Source: JBFXAM01 sp050184295 (lineage in GTDB: Bacteria; Planctomycetota; Phycisphaerae; UBA1845; Fen-1342). Taken from it: a DNA stretch of 45,267 bases. Within the stretch, counting starts at the first letter, position 1. Each line of letters begins with the position of its first letter. Below are positions 17,124 to 25,773 of this stretch, one piece after another. A model generated the notes under the pieces. It did not search any database and had not been told where the DNA came from. It saw nothing but the letters and a program-made list of their open reading frames with translations. Location: contig JBFXAM010000028.1 in the NCBI GenBank assembly GCA_050184295.1, positions 1 through 45,267 on the forward strand, in the 5' to 3' direction. The translations under genes and the position numbers were made by a program.

Positions 17124-17242
17124 GGGCGCCCAACTGCAGGAACGATGGCTCGCGCGGAATCCGGTTACAATCCCCAAGGGATTCTACTCGAAAGCCGCGA
17201 AGTGACGCGAGAGAATTCACGCGACGAAAGCGGGGTGTGGCG

Positions 17243-18220
17243 GTGATCCAGTCTTGCGAGGGCGCGCGCCGCGAGAGCCCGCGCGAGCCGGCCCCCGCGG
17301 TGCGGCCGGCGCATTACTCCACGTTCGTCCACGACACCATCCTGAAACGCTGGAAGTCGCTGGCCTCGAACGAGCATCCGGCCCGCAGCGGCGAGGACAT
17401 CGAGGCGCTGCACGACATGCGCGTCGCGTCGCGGCGCCTCCGGGCCGCGCTCTCGGTGTTCGCGCCCTATCTGCCCGCGAAGCGCGCCCGCCAGGCCGCC
17501 AAGCGCCTCCGCAAGCTCACCCGCCTGCTGGGGGCTTCGCGCGAATGGGACGTGCACGGCGAAGCGCTGGCGCGGCTGCACGCCGCCGCGGCGCGACCGG
17601 ACGAGCGGGCGGCGATCGAGCACTTGCTCGAGCTGGTCGACGCGCGGCGCGGACACGAGCGGTCGGCGATGAGCGAGCAGCTCGACGAGGTCGACCTGGA
17701 AAAGCTCGGCGACAAGCTGCGCTGGCTGGCAGGTCACGTGCGGAGTGCAGGCCTGCCCGACGATCTGCCGCACGCCGCCGCTGCCGCTTTGCAGGCGCGG
17801 AGTGCCGATGCCTTCGCCCGGACGCCCGCGCTGCGCGACAGCGAGCGGCCCGAGGAGCTGCACGCGATGCGGGTCGCGGTCAAGCGCTTTCGCTATGCCC
17901 TGGAGCTGCTCGAACCGGCGTTTCAGGCGGGCTACGACGAGCTGATCCGCCGCGCGAAGGAGTTGCAGGACATCCTCGGCCGCCATCACGATCATTGCCT
18001 GCTGGAAGACATGCTCACCCGCACGCTCAGCCGCCTCACGGAGCACGGGCGGGCGACGCTCGCGGCGGGGCTGCTTGGGCCGATCGAGCGCCTGCGGGCG
18101 GAGCGGCACGAGCGGTTTCGCGAATTCGTGACGGCAACCGACGGGCTTAGCGGGGAGCGAATCGCCGAAGACGTTCGCGTTGGACTGGGACTCGGCGCGG
18201 CCGCGATGGCGGAGTCGTAA
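17243..18220 (+). CDS. CHAD-domain protein
   Basis: 325 residues from GTG 17243 (an alternative GTG lies at 17237 in the same frame). Two halves each carry the CHAD signature, a His followed by Arg/Lys-rich helices: LHDMRVASRRLRAAL near residue 55 and LHAMRVAVKRFRYALELLEPAF near residue 215. CHAD domains are all-helical, strongly basic and bind inorganic polyphosphate; they are often encoded beside polyphosphate enzymes. Here the converging genes on the other strand include SixA-like and Ppx/GppA proteins, which fits that role. No membrane segment or signal peptide is seen. The stop lies 56 bases from the end of the convergent sixA-like gene, and the gap shows only GC-rich sequence. Confidence 0.88.
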   Translation: MIQSCEGARRESPREPAPAVRPAHYSTFVHDTILKRWKSLASNEHPARSGEDIEALHDMRVASRRLRAALSVFAPYLPAKRARQAAKRLRKLTRLLGASREWDVHGEALARLHAAAARPDERAAIEHLLELVDARRGHERSAMSEQLDEVDLEKLGDKLRWLAGHVRSAGLPDDLPHAAAAALQARSADAFARTPALRDSERPEELHAMRVAVKRFRYALELLEPAFQAGYDELIRRAKELQDILGRHHDHCLLEDMLTRTLSRLTEHGRATLAAGLLGPIERLRAERHERFREFVTATDGLSGERIAEDVRVGLGLGAAAMAES

Positions 18221-18276
18221 GCCCGCCGCCGCCGCCCGCTGCCGCCCGGCGGTGTCGCCGCAGCTTCGCAGTGCGC

Positions 18277-18810
18277 TCAGACCGTCCGCTTGGGCTTGCG
18301 CTTCCGGCCGATCGCGCGGAGCGCGCCCGGGGGCAGGAGGGCGCGCAACGTTCCACGAGCCGCGAGCGGCGGGCTGTGCACTTCGACGACGCACACCGCC
18401 GCCTTCTTGAGCGGCGCGTCCAGCGCATGCGCGTCTCCCACCAGCAGCCGCGAGATCAGCTCGGACAAATCCGGTTCGTGGCCGACCAGGACGACCGCGT
18501 GCGGCGGCCCGTCGCCGGCCAGCTCGCGGAAGACCTCGAATGCCGACGCACCCGGGGCCAGTGCCGACGTCTCGCGGATCCGCTCGGGCGTAAGGTGCAG
18601 CTCGGCCGCGACGACGGCGGCCGTCTGCCGCGCCCGCACGAGCGGGCTCGTGAGCAGCAGGTCGGGTTCGACGCCGAGCGCGCGCAAGCCGCGCGCCGCC
18701 TGGCGCGTGCGCTTCTGGCCGCGCGGCGTGAGCGGGCGCTCCGCGTCATTGGGATAGTCAACGTGGCCGCGCTCAACCGCGACGCCATGGCGCATGACGT
18801 AGAGGAGCAT
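18277..18810 (-). CDS. sixA: SixA-like phosphohistidine phosphatase
   Basis: 177 residues. It begins MLLYVMRHGVA, with the RHG motif of histidine phosphatases (His8 as nucleophile). A second signature near the middle, VLVGHEPDLSELI, supplies the other catalytic His, and TSPLVRARQTA gives the conserved Arg. SixA removes phosphate from phosphohistidine in proteins. The family can also act on other small phospho-substrates. The protein is a little longer than E. coli SixA, with a basic tail (RAIGRKRKPKRTV) that could contact polyanions such as polyphosphate. The start at 18810 gives the family N-terminus; the frame upstream overlaps noncoding sequence. It lies 77 bases after the thymidylate-kinase-like gene in the same direction and is probably the last gene of the ppx transcript. 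Confidence 0.85.
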   Translation of the reverse strand: MLLYVMRHGVAVERGHVDYPNDAERPLTPRGQKRTRQAARGLRALGVEPDLLLTSPLVRARQTAAVVAAELHLTPERIRETSALAPGASAFEVFRELAGDGPPHAVVLVGHEPDLSELISRLLVGDAHALDAPLKKAAVCVVEVHSPPLAARGTLRALLPPGALRAIGRKRKPKRTV

Positions 18811-18887
18811 GGGGGCGCATCCGTGCCGGGCGAGCGGCGGGGCTCCGCGGCGAATCGCCGACGGACGGCGGTGCGTCTCGCCCGCGG

Positions 18888-19589
18888 TCAATCGAGTTTC
18901 CGCGCCCCGTTGAGCAGCGCTCGGACGGGGGCGCGCAACAGTTCCTGTACTCTCTCGATCGGCTGGCGGGCGTCGACGACCTGAAAATGAAACTCGCCGG
19001 CGATCCGGTCGAACTCGGCGAGGATGCGGCTCTGGTAGTCGGCGAACGCGTCGTAGATGTCCTTGTCCGGCGAGCGGTCCTTGCCGGCTTCCCAGTAATC
19101 GATGCCGCTGGAGAGCAGCACGCGCCGCGCGAGGGTCGCGACGTCGACGCGCAGATACAGCACGAGGTCGGGCAGGGGCGCGAAGCCGAACAGCTTCGCC
19201 AGCCAGTCGCGCTCCATCCCGCGCACGAACGAGCGCACCAGCGCGGTGTAGACATAGCGGTCGGCGAGCACGATGTAGCCGGCGCGGAGCGCGGGGATGA
19301 TCTCCTTTTCGAGCCGATCGGCGAAGTCGCAGGCATAAAGCAGCGTGTACGTCAGCGGGCTGAGCGTGTGGCCCATCTTGGCTTCGTCGATCGTCTTGCC
19401 CACCAGCTTGGAGCGCGTCCAGCCGGTCTCTGCGACCGCGTAGCCGTTCACCTCGAGCCATTGGCGCAGGAACGCAACGTGCGTCGAGCGGCCGACGCCG
19501 TCGGTGCCTTCGACGACGATGAGCTTGCCCGCGACGTCGATCGATTCGAGATATTCGGGCGTCGGGCCGTAGAATTTCAGACGACTCAC
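18888..19589 (-). CDS. thymidylate-kinase-like protein with Arg in the Walker A motif
   Basis: 233 residues, GTG start overlapping the preceding stop (GTGA, 19586-19589). The family pattern is clear: P-loop GTDGVGRST at 28-36, the LADRYVYTA motif, and helices similar to the neighbouring paralogue. The Walker A Lys that normally contacts the ATP phosphates is Arg34. The lid region reads YWEAGKD, matching YYEAGMD in the paralogue rather than the usual DRxE-type lid of dTMP kinases. A 20-residue N-terminal extension precedes the P-loop. It may be a kinase with altered phosphate donor, or a regulatory subunit that pairs with its neighbour. It is annotated here as a paralogue, not as a proven dTMP kinase. 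Context: the ppx, kinase, kinase, sixA series. Confidence 0.75.
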   Translation of the reverse strand: MSRLKFYGPTPEYLESIDVAGKLIVVEGTDGVGRSTHVAFLRQWLEVNGYAVAETGWTRSKLVGKTIDEAKMGHTLSPLTYTLLYACDFADRLEKEIIPALRAGYIVLADRYVYTALVRSFVRGMERDWLAKLFGFAPLPDLVLYLRVDVATLARRVLLSSGIDYWEAGKDRSPDKDIYDAFADYQSRILAEFDRIAGEFHFQVVDARQPIERVQELLRAPVRALLNGARKLD

Positions 19590-20269
19590 AGGCTGCCTCC
19601 CCGGCGCGTCAGGCCGAGACGCTGCGCGACGATCTCGCGCACCTGCGCCTGCTGGTCGGGGATCGGGCGCGTGGCGTCGATCACGACGAGGCCGAACTCC
19701 TCGACCATGCGGTCGTATTCATCAATCACGCGCGACTGAAACAGCCGAAACGACTCCGCCAGGTCGGTCGACAGGTTCATGTCCATGCCCGCCTCGTAGT
19801 ATTTCAGCTTGGCCCGATTGGCAAGCAACCGGTCGAGCGCGACGTCGATCGGGACGCGGAAATAAAACGCGATGTCCGGCTGGGTCGCGAACGCATAGGT
19901 GTTGCGAATCCAGCCCGCGTGCACGCCGCGGGCCCGGTCGCGCGCGAACGCGGTGTACGCGTAGCGGTCGGCGAGGACGTACATGCCCGCCTTGAGCGGC
20001 GGCACGATCTGGTACAGGTGGCGGTCCGCGAAATCCGTCGCGTGCAGCAGCGCGAAGGTGATCGGCGTCAGCGTCGCTTTCTTCTTGCCCAGCTTGGTCG
20101 CCTTCTTCACCAGCTCCGACGAGTTCCACTCGGTGAAAAAAACGGGCTGCTCCGGCGTCTCCAGCCAACGGCGGAGCAGCGCCAACTGCGTGGTCTTGCC
20201 CGAGCCGTCGATTCCCTCGACGACGATCAGCCGCCCCGGATGTTCATGCGGTCGGGTCAGGATGGACAC
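19586..20269 (-). CDS. thymidylate-kinase-like protein (intact Walker A)
   Basis: 227 residues from GTG 20269, with GGGGA just upstream. The start overlaps the end of ppx by 26 bases. It has an intact P-loop GIDGSGKTT (Lys25), the LADRYAYTA motif and a short YYEAGMD lid segment. dTMP kinases make dTDP from dTMP and ATP; this could be the cell's enzyme, but the tight linkage to ppx and to a Walker-A-variant paralogue, and the unusual lid, leave open another phosphate-transfer reaction on nucleotides. It is cytoplasmic. The overlap at both ends (ppx upstream, paralogue downstream) shows that all three products are meant to be made together. Confidence 0.78.
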   Translation of the reverse strand: MSILTRPHEHPGRLIVVEGIDGSGKTTQLALLRRWLETPEQPVFFTEWNSSELVKKATKLGKKKATLTPITFALLHATDFADRHLYQIVPPLKAGMYVLADRYAYTAFARDRARGVHAGWIRNTYAFATQPDIAFYFRVPIDVALDRLLANRAKLKYYEAGMDMNLSTDLAESFRLFQSRVIDEYDRMVEEFGLVVIDATRPIPDQQAQVREIVAQRLGLTRRGGSL

Positions 20270-21812
20270 GATAGTCCCCGATTTCCACCAACACTTCGCG
20301 GTCCAACGCCCGCGCCAGCAGCGCGCTCTTGCGTTGCGCCGCCCACACTTCGAGCTCGACATCCGCCTCCGCGAACACGCCGACGCGGAGCCGCTGCGGT
20401 GTCAGGTCGCAACGCACAAACCGCACAACCTGCGTGTGCCCGCGGTCGAGCCCCTCCGCCAGCCGCAGGATTCCCGCCAGCACGCGGACGACGCGTCGGC
20501 CGCGCGGCCGCAGGGCGGCATACTCGCGGTGGCGCGGCTTGGGTCCGGCCTTGCGGTGAAAGCGAGCTGCCAGTGCGATGAGTTCGAGCTCGTCCTCGGT
20601 AAACCCACGCAGGCCGGCGTAACGGATCAGATAATACGCGTGATGCTCGTGCCGCTCAAAGTCGATGTTGCGGCCGATGTCATGCAGCCACGCGGCACAC
20701 TCGAGGATGCGTCGTTCGGCGGCGGCGAACTGGTGCGCGGTCTGCGTCTGGTCGAAGACCTGGAGCGCGAGCTGGGCGACGCGCTGCTCGTGCGGGGTGA
20801 GGTGTCCGGCCCGTCTTGCGAGGGCCAGGACGCTCCGCAGGCGCACGTCCTGCGCTCCGGGTTCGGCTCGTAATTCTCTTGTGGCAGCGGGATTAGAGAG
20901 GTGATCGAGGACGAGCCCCTCGCGAATCGACACATCGCACAGGACGATTGAATCGGCTTTTGCCAGATCGAGCAGCGTGACGAGCAGCAGCGCGCCGAAG
21001 TGGATCGTGTCGGCGCGATGCGCGTCGATTCCTGACACCGCGGCGCGCTCGTCCGCGCTCATCGACGCCAGCCTGTCCGCCAGCTCGCGCAGGTCCTCCA
21101 CCGGCACGACCCGCCCGTCCGGCGACATCCAGCGGTCGTTGCCGCGCGCCCGGTGCGCGGCCAGGCCGAGATCGAGGATCGTGCCGGACGTGCCGACCGC
21201 CAGCGCAAAACCCAGCTCGCGGCCGCGCGCGATCACCGGTCCGGCCTGTTCGCGCACGAGCGCATCAAGCCGTTTGCGGGCGTCGCGCGGCAGCGGGTCG
21301 GCGTCGCCGAGGTGGTCGCGCAGCCGCAGCACGCCGAGGCCGACGCTTTCAGCGAGCGGAAGCGAGCGGGCGTTGCCGACGACGAGTTCGACGCTCCCGC
21401 CGCCGATGTCGATCACCAGCGCGTTGCGGTCCGTCAGGTCGATCACGTCGCGGACCGCGACGTGCAGCAGGCGGGCTTCCTCGATGCCCGAGATGACACG
21501 CGGGCGAAGGTCCGTTTCGCGTTTCACCAGTTCGAGAAACGCCGGGCCGTTGGCGGCCTCGCGCACCGCGCTGGTGGCGACGGCCAGGACCACGTCGGCG
21601 CCGTGGCGATCGATCAGAGTTTTGAACTTTCGCAGCGCCGCGACACCCGCGTCGAGCGCCCGCTGGTCCAGCGCGCCGCCGCGAAACGTTCCGGCGCCGA
21701 GCTTCACCATGTCCTTCTCGCGGTCGACGATGTCGTAGGTGCGATCGGGCGCGACGTGCGCGATGATCATGTGCACCGAGTTCGTGCCGATGTCGATGGC
21801 GGCGATCCGCAA
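20244..21812 (-). CDS. ppx: Ppx/GppA exopolyphosphatase-type phosphatase with HD-like C-terminus
   Basis: 522 residues from a TTG at 21812, with AAGGA six bases upstream; the frame runs 42 more codons upstream but only this start gives the family N-terminus LRIAAIDIGTNSVHMI. The ASKHA-fold phosphate loop DIGTNS, the catalytic-Glu region VATSAVREAAN and the second loop VIDIGGGSVELV are all present. The C-terminal 200 residues contain AAWLHDIGRNIDFERHEHHAYYLI, an HD-like helical domain as in long Ppx forms. The enzyme releases phosphate from the ends of polyphosphate, or removes the 5' phosphate of pppGpp. Its neighbours (two nucleotide-kinase-like proteins, SixA-like, CHAD) favour polyphosphate. 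It is the first gene of its transcript. Confidence 0.9.
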   Translation of the reverse strand: MRIAAIDIGTNSVHMIIAHVAPDRTYDIVDREKDMVKLGAGTFRGGALDQRALDAGVAALRKFKTLIDRHGADVVLAVATSAVREAANGPAFLELVKRETDLRPRVISGIEEARLLHVAVRDVIDLTDRNALVIDIGGGSVELVVGNARSLPLAESVGLGVLRLRDHLGDADPLPRDARKRLDALVREQAGPVIARGRELGFALAVGTSGTILDLGLAAHRARGNDRWMSPDGRVVPVEDLRELADRLASMSADERAAVSGIDAHRADTIHFGALLLVTLLDLAKADSIVLCDVSIREGLVLDHLSNPAATRELRAEPGAQDVRLRSVLALARRAGHLTPHEQRVAQLALQVFDQTQTAHQFAAAERRILECAAWLHDIGRNIDFERHEHHAYYLIRYAGLRGFTEDELELIALAARFHRKAGPKPRHREYAALRPRGRRVVRVLAGILRLAEGLDRGHTQVVRFVRCDLTPQRLRVGVFAEADVELEVWAAQRKSALLARALDREVLVEIGDYRVHPDPTA

Positions 21813-22040
21813 GGCGATTCCTTTGCAGCGGCGCGACTTCGGCGGCGCGCGACTCCCGCGGAGCCGTTCCGCGCGCCTCGTCATCCTATCGCGCCTGCAC
21901 GCGGTCGCACGCCGCAACACCGCGGCGCGGCCGGCCAACCGGACGCGCAGCGCGCGAACGCCCGCCCGCGAGGCGGCGCTGCGGCGCTGATCGACCGCTC
22001 GCCAGGCATGGCGACCTCCCGCGACGCCGCTCGCGCCGTC

Positions 22041-22046
22041 TATACT
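22041..22046 (+). promoter_or_regulatory. -10 box before the UbiD gene
   Basis: TATACT 36 bases before the GTG start, giving a leader of about 30 bases that still contains the ribosome site CAGGAG. The -35 is poor. Confidence 0.35.
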
Positions 22047-22081
22047 CTGCTTTCCGAAAAACGCCCGCCCAGGAGCCCATC

Positions 22082-23923
22082 GTGCCCGCTGCTGATCTGC
22101 AATCCTTCGTCGCCGAGCTTGAACGCCGCGGCTGGCTCAAACGCATCCGCGTTCCGGTCGACCCCCGGCTGGAGATCACCGCGATTTATGAGCGTGTCGT
22201 CAAGGCCGGCGGGCCGGCGCTGCTGTTCGAGAGCGTCCGCGGCCACGACATGCCCGTGCTCATCAACACCTTTGGCACGAAGGAGCGCATGTGCCTCGCG
22301 CTCGGCGTCGGCGATTTTCAGGAGCTGGCGGATCGTGTGAAAGTGCTCGTAAAGCCCGAGATGCCGACGACGCTGATCGAGAAGCTCAAGAAGCTGCCGC
22401 AACTCATGCAGCTTGCGAGTCTGCCGCCGAAGATGATGCGCTCGGGGATGTGCCAGGAGGTTGTGCACACGGCCGACGCGGATTTGACGAAGTTGCCGGC
22501 GATCCAGTGCTGGCCCGGCGACGGCGACCTGTCGCGGAATGCGTATGCCCACGTGCGGGAGATCGTGCGGCATGGGGCGGGTGCGGACGGGGCGACGAAG
22601 GACCGTGGCGGCGGAGCGCAAGAGGGGGGCGTCGATGCGGAAGCGCGGCGCGGGCTCGGCGGCGCGGGGATCGATGGGTCGCTGGCGCGGTCGCTCGCGG
22701 CGCTGAACGAAGGCAGCGAGCACGCGCGCGAGCTGTTCGCGGCGCTGGCGGAATCCGGCGCAGGCGCCGCCGCAAATGGAACTCCCCGGCTCATTCCCCA
22801 ATCCGCAATCCGCAGTCCGCAGCCGCCGGGCGGTGCGCACTCTCCGCCCAATCCACAGTCGAAACCTCAACACTCGATTTGGAGCGACCTGTCGCAGCTC
22901 GTTCCACCCCCCAACGAGGGCCGATATCTCACGCTGACCCACGTCTTCACCAAGCATCCTGAAACGGGCGAGCGCAACGTCGGCATGTATCGTGTTCAGG
23001 TGTTGGGTCCGAAGCTCGCGGCAATGCACTGGCATATGCATCACGATGGCGCGCGACACTACCGCGCGTGGCGGGAGCGCGGCGAACGCATGCCGGTCGC
23101 GATCAGCTTTGGCGGACCGGCGGTGATGCCCTATGCCGCGACCTGTCCGCTGCCGCCGGGCATCGACGAGTGCCTGTTCGCGGGGTTTCTCAACGGCGGG
23201 GGCGTCGAGCTTGTGCCGTGCGTCTCGCAGCCGATGATCGAGGCGCCGGCGAATGCGGAGATCGTCGTCGAAGGCTACATCGATCCGGCCGATCCGCCGG
23301 TGATCGAGGGGCCGTTCGGCGATCACACCGGTTTTTATTCGCTCGCCGATCTCTATCCGCGCCTGCACATCACCGCGATCACGCACCGTCGCCGGCCGAT
23401 CTATCCCACGACCGTCGTCGGTAAGCCGCCGCAGGAGGATTACTGGCTGGGCAAGGCGACCGAGCGCATCTTTCTGCCGCTGCTCAAGACGATCATCCCG
23501 GACATTATCGACTACAACCTGCCGATGTTCGGGTGCTTTCACAACTGCGCGTTTGTGAAGATCCGCAAGGAATATCCCTACCAGGCGCGGCGCGTGATGA
23601 GCGCGATCTGGGGCGCCGGGCAGATGAGCTTCACGAAGATGATCGTCGTCGTCGACGCGCACGTTGACGTGCACGACGAGCAGGCCGTGCTGTTCCACAT
23701 GCTCGCGAACTGCGACCCGCGCCGCGACTGCGTCATCACCGACGGTCCGCTCGACATCCTCGACCACGCGTCGCCGGCCTGCGGCGTGGGCAGCAAGATC
23801 GGCTGGGACGCGACGCGGAAATTGCCGAGCGAGGGCGCTGTCCGGCAGTGGCCGGACGAGCTGGAGATGACGGCGGAAGTGCGCGACCTCGTCGCGCGGC
23901 GATGGCAGGAGTATGGGTTGTAG
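22082..23923 (+). CDS. ubiD: UbiD-family decarboxylase with a large internal insertion
   Basis: 613 residues from GTG 22082; CAGGAG is 6 bases upstream. UbiD enzymes use prenylated flavin to decarboxylate unsaturated acids, for example in quinone synthesis. Family landmarks include the N-terminal ITAIYERVVKAGGPALLFE, then CWPGDGD near residue 143, HPETGERNVGMYRVQ, HHDGARHYRAW, and the catalytic region with EGYIDP and EGPFGDHTGFYS, where the conserved Glu/Arg pair resides. About 130 residues (roughly 145-278) separate CWPGDGD from GRYLTL, which are almost adjacent in ordinary UbiD proteins. Without them the length is about 483, the usual size. The insert is Ala/Gly/Pro-rich. No ubiX-like flavin prenyltransferase gene is visible in the window. 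The quinone assignment is inference. Confidence 0.88.
   Translation: MPAADLQSFVAELERRGWLKRIRVPVDPRLEITAIYERVVKAGGPALLFESVRGHDMPVLINTFGTKERMCLALGVGDFQELADRVKVLVKPEMPTTLIEKLKKLPQLMQLASLPPKMMRSGMCQEVVHTADADLTKLPAIQCWPGDGDLSRNAYAHVREIVRHGAGADGATKDRGGGAQEGGVDAEARRGLGGAGIDGSLARSLAALNEGSEHARELFAALAESGAGAAANGTPRLIPQSAIRSPQPPGGAHSPPNPQSKPQHSIWSDLSQLVPPPNEGRYLTLTHVFTKHPETGERNVGMYRVQVLGPKLAAMHWHMHHDGARHYRAWRERGERMPVAISFGGPAVMPYAATCPLPPGIDECLFAGFLNGGGVELVPCVSQPMIEAPANAEIVVEGYIDPADPPVIEGPFGDHTGFYSLADLYPRLHITAITHRRRPIYPTTVVGKPPQEDYWLGKATERIFLPLLKTIIPDIIDYNLPMFGCFHNCAFVKIRKEYPYQARRVMSAIWGAGQMSFTKMIVVVDAHVDVHDEQAVLFHMLANCDPRRDCVITDGPLDILDHASPACGVGSKIGWDATRKLPSEGAVRQWPDELEMTAEVRDLVARRWQEYGL
22514..22917 (+). 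other. low-complexity insertion inside the UbiD gene
   Basis: In-frame stretch encoding about 130 Ala/Gly/Pro/Ser-rich residues (HGAGADGATKDRGGG, GTPRLIPQSAIRSPQPPGG) between the conserved motifs CWPGDG and GRYLT. No splice-type intein residues (no Cys/Ser at the N-edge with a C-terminal HN) are visible. Confidence 0.75.
22801..22821 (+). repeat. three 7-bp direct repeats in the UbiD insertion
   Basis: Three adjacent heptamers: ATCCGCA, ATCCGCA and GTCCGCA. They encode part of PQSAIRSPQP. Heptamer arrays of this kind are found between and inside planctomycete genes and suggest slippage growth of the insertion. Confidence 0.7.
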
Positions 23924-24027
23924 GGACGACGGAAGGGAGGAATACAGGGGATTTGCGACGATCACTCGGAAGGAGAGCGGGACAACTGGCTTGGCGATAG
24001 GACTCGTCCGGCGAACGAGCCGGCTTC

Positions 24028-25515
24028 TCAATCCGCCGGCGTGCAGCGCCCCGCCGCCCACGCGCGCAGCGCCGCCACCCGCTCCGCCATCGTCACGGCC
24101 AGCGGCGGCGAGCGGCGGATGACCGCTTCGAGCCGCGCGGTGTCGAGCGCCGCGCCCGCGGGAAACGCCTCTTGCAGCGCCGCGCGCACGGCTTGTTCGA
24201 TCTCCGCGCCGCTGAAGCCTTCCGCCTGCGCTGCCAGTCGATCGAGAGCAAACGCCGCCGGGTCGCGCTTTCGCCGGCGCAGGTGAATCGCGAAGATCTG
24301 CGCCCGCACTTCCGCCGACGGCAGATCGACAAAGAAAATCTCGTCGAAGCGGCCCTTTCGCAGCAGCTCCGGCGGCAGCGCCTCGATGTCGTTCGCGGTC
24401 GCCGCGAGAAACACGGGTCGGTCATGCTCCTGCATCCACGTCAGGAGCGTGCCGAACATCCGCCGAGAAAGCCCGCCGTCGCTGCTCTGCGCCGCCGCCG
24501 ACGCGAACGCCTTCTCGATCTCGTCGATCCAGAGCACGATCGGCGCCATCGCCTCGGCCTGCTGGAGCGCCATGCGCAACCGCCGCTCAGACTCGCCCAC
24601 GTAACGGTCGTAGAGCGCGCCGACGTCGAGTCGCAGGAGCGGCCGACGCCACGCGGTCGAAATCGCCTTGGCACACAGGCTCTTGCCCGCTCCCTGCACC
24701 CCCAGCATCAGCACGCCGCGCGGCGCCTCGAGCCCGAACTCGCGGGCGGCGTCGGACATGACGTTGGCGCGTTCGACCAGCCAGCGCTTCAGCCGCGCCA
24801 GCCCGCCGAGATCGTCGAGCGTCGCGGGCGACTCCACGAATTGGAGCAACCCGTCGCCGCCCAGCGCGCGGCGTTTGCCCGCGAGCACGGCGTCGATGTC
24901 CGCGTCGTCGAACCGGCGGTCCTCGCTCACCGTGTCGCGGATGATGCGCTCGGCCTGGCGGCGCGTCAGCCCGCCGAGGTTCTTCACGATCGCGTCGAGC
25001 CCGCGGCGCGAAATCTGGATTTCGATCTTCTGCTCTTCGTTGCACCGCCGCAGCGTGTCGCGCACCAGCGCGTGCAGCTCGACGTCGCTCGGCAGCGAAA
25101 GCTCCAGCCGGGTCGCGAGGGTCGCGATCACAGCGGGCAGCTCGCGATCGTGATCGATCAGGATCAACTGGCCGCCGCGCGGCGCCAGCCGGTCCGGCAG
25201 GTCGCGCAGCGCGCGAAGCGGCCGCGCCTGCGGCAGGTGTGCCGCGAGGTCGAGCATGACGATGAGCGGTTCCCGATCGAGCGTTCCGAGGTAGCCCAGC
25301 GCCTGCACGGGGTCGTCGGTGCGTTCAATCCGCGGGCTCGCCGCGAGCAGTCCCTCGCGCACGCCGCCGACCGCGTCCCACACCCACAGCGGTCGCGCCA
25401 GCCGCAGCGCCACCTCGCGCACGATGCCGAGCGCATAACTCTCCTCGAGCGTGTCGATCGCGATCACGCGATGCCCGCTGACGAGCAGGCGTTCGAGCTG
25501 GCCAGCGTCGGACAT
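24028..25515 (-). CDS. Ycf46-like AAA+ ATPase
   Basis: 495 residues; GGAGG is 6 bases before ATG 25515. Residues 1-215 form an N-terminal domain without a clear nucleotide motif. Residues of about 235-480 form an AAA+ module: Walker A GVQGAGKS at about 270-278, Walker B VLWIDEIEKAF near 325-331, the sensor-1 region LAATAN, and the arginine-finger/box VII region RKGRFDEIFF. The arrangement matches the Ycf46 group of cyanobacteria, plastids and various bacteria, whose clients are not well known; in cyanobacteria the protein is linked to inorganic carbon use. It has no membrane segment and no protease domain. It is not in an operon: the UbiD gene converges on it and the zinc dehydrogenase diverges from it. 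Confidence 0.85.
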   Translation of the reverse strand: MSDAGQLERLLVSGHRVIAIDTLEESYALGIVREVALRLARPLWVWDAVGGVREGLLAASPRIERTDDPVQALGYLGTLDREPLIVMLDLAAHLPQARPLRALRDLPDRLAPRGGQLILIDHDRELPAVIATLATRLELSLPSDVELHALVRDTLRRCNEEQKIEIQISRRGLDAIVKNLGGLTRRQAERIIRDTVSEDRRFDDADIDAVLAGKRRALGGDGLLQFVESPATLDDLGGLARLKRWLVERANVMSDAAREFGLEAPRGVLMLGVQGAGKSLCAKAISTAWRRPLLRLDVGALYDRYVGESERRLRMALQQAEAMAPIVLWIDEIEKAFASAAAQSSDGGLSRRMFGTLLTWMQEHDRPVFLAATANDIEALPPELLRKGRFDEIFFVDLPSAEVRAQIFAIHLRRRKRDPAAFALDRLAAQAEGFSGAEIEQAVRAALQEAFPAGAALDTARLEAVIRRSPPLAVTMAERVAALRAWAAGRCTPAD

Positions 25516-25554
25516 CGACGGCCTCCGAGGGGACGCGCGGCGCGGAGCGGAGAT

Positions 25555-25635
25555 GCTCGGCGCGGCACATACTCAGGATCTGCTCGGCTCGGCACATACT
25601 AAGGAGAAGCTCGGCCCGACACATGCTGAATCGTT
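25555..25635. repeat. three tandem 27-bp repeats upstream of the AAA ATPase gene
   Basis: Copies at 25555-25581, 25582-25608 and 25609-25635, each starting GCTCGGC and containing GGCACATACT or a close variant. On the minus strand each copy contains an ATG and reads MCRAE, then three variable residues and LS. They occupy the 258-base gap between divergent genes. I see no matching protein family, so they are more likely repeats or binding sites than coding. Confidence 0.75.
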
Positions 25636-25773
25636 ACCCTCGAACGCGCAGCCCTCAAATGAGCCGCGGGCTTTAGCCCGCGCGGACGCTCGCCGCGTGG
25701 CGCGCCGCGGAATCGAGACTCGCGATTCAGCCGCACGCGGCGGCGGCGCTGGCGGGTAGTATCATCCGCACCC

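Noticed and set aside
22514..22917. Intein in UbiD
   Set aside because: No N-terminal Cys/Ser splice block and no C-terminal HN; composition is low-complexity.
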